A stretch of DNA of 6,497 bases from Candidatus Aminicenantota bacterium. Its GTDB lineage: Bacteria > Acidobacteriota > Aminicenantia > Aminicenantales > Aminicenantaceae. The notes beneath the pieces were generated by a model, which searched no databases, had not been told where the DNA came from, and saw nothing but the letters and a program-made list of their open reading frames with translations. The position numbers were made by a program, and so were the translations under genes. Below, one piece after another: positions 1-4,109 of the stretch. Positions within the stretch are counted from its first letter, which is position 1; every line of letters starts with the position of its first letter. The stretch lies in NCBI GenBank assembly GCA_030615975.1, contig JAUWYH010000089.1, positions 1-6,497 of the forward strand. Reading direction: 5' to 3'.

Positions 1-114
1 AGCCATCACTCCGATTATTATGCCCAAAATGGAAATAAAAGTAATGACAGAAATAAAAGCCTGCTTCCTCTTTGCGGTCAAGTAGCGTTTGGCGATGAAT
101 AATTCATAGTTCAT
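1..114 (-). CDS. LolC/LolE-type lipoprotein-release ABC transporter permease, N-terminal fragment
   Basis: Only the first 38 codons lie in the window; the gene continues past base 1. The peptide starts MNYELFIAKRYLTAKRKQ and then turns strongly hydrophobic (FISVITFISILGIIIGVMA, about residues 20-38). This is the standard opening of LolC/LolE/LolCE permeases: a short cytoplasmic helix with an (I/L)A.RYL.AKRKQ motif followed by the first membrane span. Family members sit in the inner membrane and, with the LolD ATPase, extract lipoproteins and pass them to the periplasmic carrier LolA. The ATG at 114-112 is chosen because the protein start matches the family closely. No good Shine-Dalgarno sequence precedes it; the upstream bases are heptamer repeat. 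The gene follows lysS on the same strand after 191 nt. It could instead be a related MacB/FtsX-family permease, but the RYL.AKRKQ motif favours LolC/E. The C or E subtype cannot be decided from this fragment. Confidence 0.82.
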   Translation of the reverse strand, partial: MNYELFIAKRYLTAKRKQAFISVITFISILGIIIGVMA

Positions 115-121
115 TTCTGAT

Positions 122-308
122 GTAAAGCGTAAAACGTAAAATGTAAAAGGTCAAGCATAAAAAATTACATAAAACGTGAACCATAAAGGGTAAAGCGTAA
201 GCGACAAAGAACTAAAGCAAACGATTTTTGCTATGAATCTGCTTCAATTTTATGTTCTTTTTTTGCTTTTTCCGTTTTATGTTTTATGTTCTACGTTTGA
301 CGTCTTTA
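122..308. repeat. Degenerate 7-bp repeat array in two inverted arms
   Basis: The left arm reads as successive 7-mers on the plus strand: gtaaagc (122), gtaaaac (129), gtaaaat (136), gtaaaag (143), gtcaagc (150), ataaaaa (157). After a 5-nt slip it continues with ataaaac (169), gtgaacc (176), ataaagg (183), gtaaagc (190) and gtaagcg (197), then fades. The right arm carries the complementary form: attttat (247), gttcttt (254), a slip, then gttttat (274), gttttat (281), gttctac (288), gtttgac (295) and gtcttta (302). The two arms are therefore inverted copies of one RTRAAAC-like unit around a centre near 218-246. The array occupies essentially the whole gap between lysS and the lolC-like gene, from the lysS stop codon to about 7 nt before the next start. 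A minus-strand transcript could form a long, bulged, A-U rich stem. Function is unknown; it may be a mobile or slippage-expanded intergenic repeat, or an operon-internal RNA structure. Confidence 0.75.
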
Positions 309-1832
309 TTTCGGCCGCAGAAGAGGAAAAAAAATCACTTCTCTTATCGATTTCCGGTTTGCAAAAATCATCACCAAACGGTCTATCCCGATTCCTTCTC
401 CCCCGGTTGGAGGAAGGCCATATTCTAAAGCCTGGATGTAATCCATGTCTATCCAATGAGCTTCTTCACTCCCCTTTTTCCTCTCTTCTGCCTGCTGTTC
501 AAAACGCTCCCTCTGTTCTGCTGGGTTTGTCAGCTCACTAAAGGCATTAGCGATTTCCATGCCTCCCATGACGAGTTCGAAACGTTCGGCCTCATCGGGA
601 TTATCTTTCGAAGCCTTAGCTAAAGGCGACACTTCTTTGGGAAGATTGATGATAAAAGTTGGCTGGATAAGATTATGTTTCACATATTTATCAAAAATTA
701 TATCCAAAGCCTTTCCATAAGTAAGAGACTTTTTATCCGGAGTCAATGTCAAAGCCAGTTCGATCACTCCGGCCTCATCTTCAAAACGACTGGGAGCGAT
801 TCCGCTGTAAAGAACCAATGCTTCCTTGAACTTCATTCTCTTCCAGGGTCTCTTTAAAGAAATCTTTTCTTCTCCAAAAACAACCTCCTCTAAACCTAAA
901 ATTGACAAACTGAGGAAATTGATTAGCTCTTCAGTCAAAACCATCATATCATTATAATCGCTGTAAGCTTGATAGAATTCAAGCATAGTGAATTCTGGAT
1001 TATGTTCAGAAGAGATTCCTTCATTTCGAAAGTTGCGATTGATTTCATAGACTTTCTCAAACCCGCCGACAATCAATCTTTTCAGATATAATTCTGGGGC
1101 TATTCTCAAATAGAGATCAATTCCGAGGGCATTGTGAAAGGTTTTAAAAGGCCTGGCCAAAGCTCCTCCAGGAATGGCATGCATCATAGGCGTTTCCACC
1201 TCAATGTAACCTTTTTGATCAAAAAATTGTCTTATTTTGGAGATTAGAGCACTTCTCAGCCTGAAAACCTCGCTCTCCTCAGGATTAACGATAAGATCCA
1301 AGTATCTTTTTCGGTAACGCAACTCTACATCCTGCAATCCATGCCATTTTTCCGGAAGGGGATGAAGACACTTGGCTAAAAATGTGAATGAATCGGTAAA
1401 AATCGACAGCTCCCCTGTTTTGGTCTCAAACAGAAATCCTTCCACTGAAATAATATCTCCGATATCAAAAAGGGAAAAGAGCTTATAGTTTTTCTTGCCA
1501 ACCTTATCTTCTCGTAAATAGACTTGGACTCTTGCCTGGCTATCTGCAATGTGGAAAAAAGTCGCTCGACCCATTCGCCGGATGGTGACAATCCTCCCGG
1601 ATACTATGACCTTGACTTTTTTCTCTTCAAGCTCTTCTTTGGAGAATGAAGAAAAGCCGGAAACAATATCAAAGATAGAATGGGTCTTTTTTACCTTATG
1701 AGGGAAAAGTTCAATGCCTTCCTGCGCAAGCTCTTCCATCTTCGATTCACGGACAATTTCCTGGTCGATCTTTTTCACTTTCAAACCCTTGCTCAGAGTC
1801 TCCTCTTTCTTAACACTTTTTTTCTCAACCAT
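306..1832 (-). CDS. lysS: Class II lysyl-tRNA synthetase
   Basis: The gene encodes a cytosolic enzyme that activates lysine with ATP and attaches it to tRNA-Lys. The 508-aa product matches the usual length of about 500 residues. A Lys/Glu-rich N-terminal stretch (1-50) leads into the anticodon-binding OB fold (about 74-155, with VIVSGRIVTIRRMGRATF). The class II core follows: the linker HGLQD.E.RYRKRYLDL (164-180), motif 1 (about 195-222, ending VETPMMHAIPGGA), motif 2 (NRNFRNEGISSEHNPEFTMLE, near 265-285) and motif 3 (GGEGIGIDRLVM, 477-488). The lysine-site segment ELYLKRL.VGG (247-257) is present. All signature residues appear intact, so the enzyme should be active. The ATG at 1832-1830 overlaps the nusB stop by 8 nt (ATGGTTGA) and has a purine-rich GAAGGA about 9 nt upstream, which suggests translational coupling to nusB. 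A later Met (residue 32) would also give a plausible start. The stop codon abuts the heptamer repeat array. Confidence 0.97.
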   Translation of the reverse strand: MVEKKSVKKEETLSKGLKVKKIDQEIVRESKMEELAQEGIELFPHKVKKTHSIFDIVSGFSSFSKEELEEKKVKVIVSGRIVTIRRMGRATFFHIADSQARVQVYLREDKVGKKNYKLFSLFDIGDIISVEGFLFETKTGELSIFTDSFTFLAKCLHPLPEKWHGLQDVELRYRKRYLDLIVNPEESEVFRLRSALISKIRQFFDQKGYIEVETPMMHAIPGGALARPFKTFHNALGIDLYLRIAPELYLKRLIVGGFEKVYEINRNFRNEGISSEHNPEFTMLEFYQAYSDYNDMMVLTEELINFLSLSILGLEEVVFGEEKISLKRPWKRMKFKEALVLYSGIAPSRFEDEAGVIELALTLTPDKKSLTYGKALDIIFDKYVKHNLIQPTFIINLPKEVSPLAKASKDNPDEAERFELVMGGMEIANAFSELTNPAEQRERFEQQAEERKKGSEEAHWIDMDYIQALEYGLPPTGGEGIGIDRLVMIFANRKSIREVIFFPLLRPK

Positions 1833-2265
1833 TCTTTTCTTCCTTCTGCGATTTCTTAATTGATCTCAATCTTTTCCTTATGGCATCCAAAATGCCGTTG
1901 ACAAAAGCAGCCGCCTCAACGCTGCTGTATTTTTTAGCAATTTCGATTGCCTCATTGATAACTATGGCTGCAGCGATATCCTCTTCGAAGAGAAGTTCAA
2001 AAACGGCCATTCGCAAGATATTCCGATCGATCACAGCCATACGGGAGAGACGCCAGTGCTCAGAAACGGATTGAATAATGTTATCGATTTTCTCTTGATG
2101 AGAAATGATCCCATTTACTAACCAAGCGCTGTATTCTTTGATCTCTTCAGAAGCTTTCCTGTTCTCCCAATATTGTTTTATTGCCCTTTCAGGAAGATAG
2201 TGGTTAAAATCTAATTGAAAAAGTATCTGTAATGTGCTCTCTCGGGCTTTTCTTCTCTTGCCCAT
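1825..2265 (-). CDS. nusB: Transcription antitermination factor NusB
   Basis: NusB binds the boxA RNA element with NusE (ribosomal protein S10) and supports antitermination, mainly of rRNA operons. The 146-aa product is close to the family's usual 130-150 residues and is all-helical in character. Family signatures are visible: the basic N-terminus RRKARESTLQILFQLDF (4-20), the central W.LSRMAVIDRNILRMAVFELLF (71-93), INEAIEIAKKYSS (103-115) and FVNGILDAI (121-129). A Lys-rich tail (from about 131) is common in the family. The ATG at 2265 lies 15 nt after the ribH stop. The only Shine-Dalgarno-like sequence, AGGA next to the ribH stop, is about 13 nt upstream, so initiation may rely partly on coupling to ribH. 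The 3' end overlaps lysS by 8 nt. ribH-nusB adjacency is widespread in bacteria, which supports both calls. Confidence 0.96.
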   Translation of the reverse strand: MGKRRKARESTLQILFQLDFNHYLPERAIKQYWENRKASEEIKEYSAWLVNGIISHQEKIDNIIQSVSEHWRLSRMAVIDRNILRMAVFELLFEEDIAAAIVINEAIEIAKKYSSVEAAAFVNGILDAIRKRLRSIKKSQKEEKNG

Positions 2266-2280
2266 AAAGCAGTTTCTATC

Positions 2281-2751
2281 CTATTCAAGTCCAGCTTTTT
2301 TCACTAAATTGATAGTTTCTACAAGAGAAAAAGCTGCATCATAGCCTTTATTTCCTGCTTTCGCTCCTGCTCGTTCTATTCCTTGCTCGATCGTCTCAAC
2401 AGTCAAAATGCCAAAGGAAAGAGGCATCCCTTCTTCCATACTGATTTGAGCCAATCCTTTGGTGACTTCAGCGCTTAAAAAATCAAAATGAGGAGTATCC
2501 CCTCTTATCAGTGTTCCTAAACAGATAATTCCATCCACTTTTCTTGCTTTCGCTATTTTCTTTGCTACAAGCGGCACTTCAAACGAACCAGGAACTTTGT
2601 AAATGGATAAATCTGCATCCTCTGCCCCTAGCTTATGGAGAGCATCGAGTGCTCCTTCCAGGAGCCTATCGGAGATAAACTGGTTAAAGCGGCTTATAAC
2701 AATTCCGATTTTTAATCCTTTTGCCTGAAGTTTTCCCTGGAATATTTCCAT
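2281..2751 (-). CDS. ribH: 6,7-dimethyl-8-ribityllumazine synthase
   Basis: The enzyme condenses 5-amino-6-ribitylamino-uracil with 3,4-dihydroxy-2-butanone 4-phosphate to form 6,7-dimethyl-8-ribityllumazine, the penultimate step of riboflavin synthesis. At 156 aa it has the usual family length. Motifs in order are SRFN (20-23, with the aromatic Phe22 that stacks on the substrate), the PGSFEVP loop (54-60), G.LIRGDTPHFD (79-90, with catalytic-type His88), SFGILT (112-117) and ERAGAKAGNKG (126-136, with the Arg and Lys expected at the phosphate site). Family members assemble as pentamers or 60-mers; which form applies here cannot be read from sequence. The ATG at 2751 is preceded by AGGAG about 6 nt upstream. 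It is the first gene of the ribH-nusB-lysS cluster. No FMN riboswitch is visible, and the space upstream is too short for one. No other riboflavin genes are in the window. Confidence 0.97.
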   Translation of the reverse strand: MEIFQGKLQAKGLKIGIVISRFNQFISDRLLEGALDALHKLGAEDADLSIYKVPGSFEVPLVAKKIAKARKVDGIICLGTLIRGDTPHFDFLSAEVTKGLAQISMEEGMPLSFGILTVETIEQGIERAGAKAGNKGYDAAFSLVETINLVKKAGLE

Positions 2752-2771
2752 TTTATTCTCCTTTATTTACC

Positions 2772-2840
2772 TTAAAAATCTGCCTTTTTCTTTTCTAAAA
2801 AGGCTTTGGTTCCTTTTTTGTCTAAATCAAGCTTATATGA
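2772..2840 (-). pseudogene. Possible remnant of an enoyl-CoA hydratase (crotonase) C-terminus
   Basis: On the minus strand, in the 98-nt gap before ribH, an in-frame stretch of 22 codons ends in TAA at 2774-2772. It reads SYKL followed by DLDKKGTKAFLEKKKADF. This resembles the conserved end of enoyl-CoA hydratases, where the protein finishes with a D.KEGM.AFLEKRKP.F-type sequence. I recall human ECHS1 ending in a closely similar way. A TGA at 2843-2841 closes the frame upstream, and the acetyltransferase stop lies only 6 nt beyond that, so nothing else of the hydratase remains. The stop is 20 nt before the ribH start, the spacing of an ordinary operon neighbour. My inference is that a hydratase gene once preceded ribH and was replaced by the acetyltransferase gene. 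The match is short and Lys-rich, so chance similarity is possible. Confidence 0.45.
2775..2804 (-). terminator. Weak candidate intrinsic terminator after the acetyltransferase gene
   Basis: A perfect 8-bp inverted repeat, GCCTTTTT and AAAAAGGC with a 7-nt loop (2782-2804), lies 46 nt past the acetyltransferase stop. On the minus strand it is followed after three bases by TTTTT. The stem has only three G-C pairs, so it is weak. The same bases form the KAFLEKKKADF coding scar, so the symmetry may be a by-product of Lys and Phe codons. If it works, ribH needs its own promoter between here and 2751, where I find no convincing one. Confidence 0.3.
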
Positions 2841-2849
2841 TCAAACTTT

Positions 2850-3974
2850 TTAAATGATTCTTTTCTCGAATATTCTGTATTTCTTATAAATTTTGCCTCC
2901 TAAAGACTCTACAAATCTATTTATGGCCTCATTGTCTTCAAGCTGCCAAGATGTCTCACCCCATTCGTATCCTTCCTCCTTGGCATTCTTCTCAAGTTCT
3001 GAATAAATTAGGTAACTCAATCCTGTTAGCCTGTATTCTTTAAGCACTCCAAAAACAATGCCACGCATCCCTTTTATTTTCTTTCGATAAATTAAGAACT
3101 TAATGACTCCGAGCGGAGTTAGTCTTCCGTTTATTCGTTTTATCACCTCATTGTAATTGGGCAACCCGATAGCAAAGCCGACCGGTTTATCTTTATCTTC
3201 AGCTAAAATGACAATCCGCGGGTCAGCAATTTGTTTGAGCTTTTTGACCATGTGACTCATCTCATTCTCTGTCCAAGGGACAAAACCCCAATTTTTTTCC
3301 CAAGCATTATTGTAGATAAATTGAATTCTTTTCACTTCTTCGGCAAGGTTTTTCATGTTAATGGTTCTAATTTTAACGTTTATCTTTTTTCTGGCGTTCT
3401 CCACAATAGCTTCTACCTGTTCAGCCGTCTTATGATCTCTAGTCATATAAAAAGCGTACAGATCTTTGGCTTTGACCAATTCGCATTTTTCCATTAATTC
3501 CAAGTAATAAGGAGGATTGTAGGTCATCATTATAACGGGCGGAGAATCAAATCCTTCCAGAAGAAAGGCGCATTCATCATTCATAGAAGGATTCATGGGC
3601 CCTCTTAAAACCTCCATTCCTCTCTCTTTTCCCCATTCAGAAGCTTTATTCAACAGGCGCGCTGCCGTTTCTGAATCGTTAAAACTCTCGTAAAATCCGA
3701 AAAATGCAATCTTCTCGTTATGAATTTCATTATGATTTTCATCTAAAATGGCTGCAATTCTTCCTGTCACTTCATTATCCTTATAAGCCAAAAAGAGTTC
3801 CATATCAGCGTGCTCAAAAAAAGGGTTCTTTTTTTTATTCAATTTCTCTTTCAAATCCATGATGAGAGGAGGAACCCAATTGGGATTATTCTTATAAACC
3901 TTCCAAGGAAAATAAATAAATTTTTTAAACTCTTTTTTTGTTTTTACCTTTTCAATATGAATATTTTCTTTCAC
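2850..3974 (-). CDS. GNAT-superfamily acetyltransferase-like protein of unknown substrate
   Basis: The 374-aa product has no signal peptide or membrane span and should be cytosolic. The N-terminal half (about 55-145) has a GNAT-like order: a strand pair LFLAYKDNEVTGRIAAILD, a helix, then EVLRGPMNPSMNDECAFLLEGFD. The block GPMNPS...GFDSPPVIMMTYNPPYY (125-157) is typical of a family annotated as N-acetyltransferase, resembling E. coli YghO. The C-terminal half (about 253-370) looks like a second GNAT fold: RIVILAEDKDKPVGFAIGLPN, then VLKEYRLTGLSYLIYSELEK, then E.N..INRFVESLGGKIYKKYRIFEK. The acetyl-CoA loop, normally Q/R-x-x-G-x-G/A, is partial here (R315-LTG-LS). The start is GTG at 3974-3972, supported by AGGAGG 8 nt upstream. 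The gene diverges from the Lon-like protease across 135 bp and runs toward ribH. Family substrates are unknown to me; a biosynthetic acyl-transfer role would be inference. Confidence 0.8.
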   Translation of the reverse strand: MKENIHIEKVKTKKEFKKFIYFPWKVYKNNPNWVPPLIMDLKEKLNKKKNPFFEHADMELFLAYKDNEVTGRIAAILDENHNEIHNEKIAFFGFYESFNDSETAARLLNKASEWGKERGMEVLRGPMNPSMNDECAFLLEGFDSPPVIMMTYNPPYYLELMEKCELVKAKDLYAFYMTRDHKTAEQVEAIVENARKKINVKIRTINMKNLAEEVKRIQFIYNNAWEKNWGFVPWTENEMSHMVKKLKQIADPRIVILAEDKDKPVGFAIGLPNYNEVIKRINGRLTPLGVIKFLIYRKKIKGMRGIVFGVLKEYRLTGLSYLIYSELEKNAKEEGYEWGETSWQLEDNEAINRFVESLGGKIYKKYRIFEKRII

Positions 3975-3982
3975 TCTTCTTC

Positions 3983-3988
3983 CCTCCT
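3983..3988 (-). promoter_or_regulatory. Shine-Dalgarno fixing the GTG start of the acetyltransferase gene
   Basis: The minus strand reads AGGAGG here, 8 nt before GTG at 3974-3972. No ATG or TTG nearby has comparable spacing. The first ATG codons in frame lie well inside the conserved N-terminal domain, so the GTG is the likely true start. Confidence 0.8.
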
Positions 3989-4097
3989 AAATTTTTCATA
4001 TTTTAACAGATAAAAGTTTTTTTTGCACGAATAAATTCGCATTGTCTTCGCATGAATTTTATGATAAATAAACAAAGATAGACTAGTTGCAAAAACC

Positions 4098-4105
4098 AAG
4101 GAGGT
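4098..4105 (+). promoter_or_regulatory. Strong Shine-Dalgarno of the Lon-like protease gene
   Basis: AAGGAGGT is a near-perfect match to the anti-Shine-Dalgarno sequence and ends 4 nt before the ATG at 4110. It settles the start codon and suggests efficient translation. Confidence 0.85.
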
Positions 4106-4109
4106 CTAA

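Larger units (their letters stand above)
3975..4109. promoter_or_regulatory. Divergent promoter region between acetyltransferase and Lon-like protease genes
   Basis: This 135-bp AT-rich gap must hold the start signals of both flanking genes. For the protease, a candidate pair is TTGTCT (4042-4047) and TAAATA (4065-4070) with a 17-bp spacer; this would give a leader of about 30 nt. For the acetyltransferase, a possible -10 is TAAAAT on the minus strand (4005-4000) without a clear -35. A possible operator overlaps the protease promoter: CGAAT and ATTCG form an inverted repeat at 4028-4039, and TTCGCAT occurs twice in direct repeat (4036-4042 and 4047-4053), 11 bp apart, about one helical turn. 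These are pattern-based guesses; no regulator gene is nearby to support them. Confidence 0.4.

Noticed and set aside
122..308. CRISPR array
   Set aside because: The units are 7 bp, contiguous, degenerate and in two opposed orientations, without spacers of regular length.
122..308. Simple intrinsic terminator after lysS
   Set aside because: The inverted arms are long, A-U rich and imperfect with no compact GC stem plus U-tract, and the lolC-like gene follows on the same strand.
233..541. Plus-strand 102-codon open frame
   Set aside because: Its first third is repeat-array sequence, and the rest is antisense to the lysS motif 3 region. It has no ribosome-binding site and no recognisable family.
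1376..1591. Minus-strand 71-codon open frame inside lysS
   Set aside because: It is an out-of-frame shadow of the lysS OB-fold coding region, which carries the real protein.
2752..2849. FMN riboswitch upstream of ribH
   Set aside because: The gap is 98 nt, lacks the conserved G-rich segments of the RFN element and appears to hold a coding scar instead.
3231..4013. Plus-strand open frames of 88 and 67 codons opposite the acetyltransferase gene
   Set aside because: They are Phe-rich antisense translations of the acetyltransferase gene; the second also runs into the divergent promoter region.
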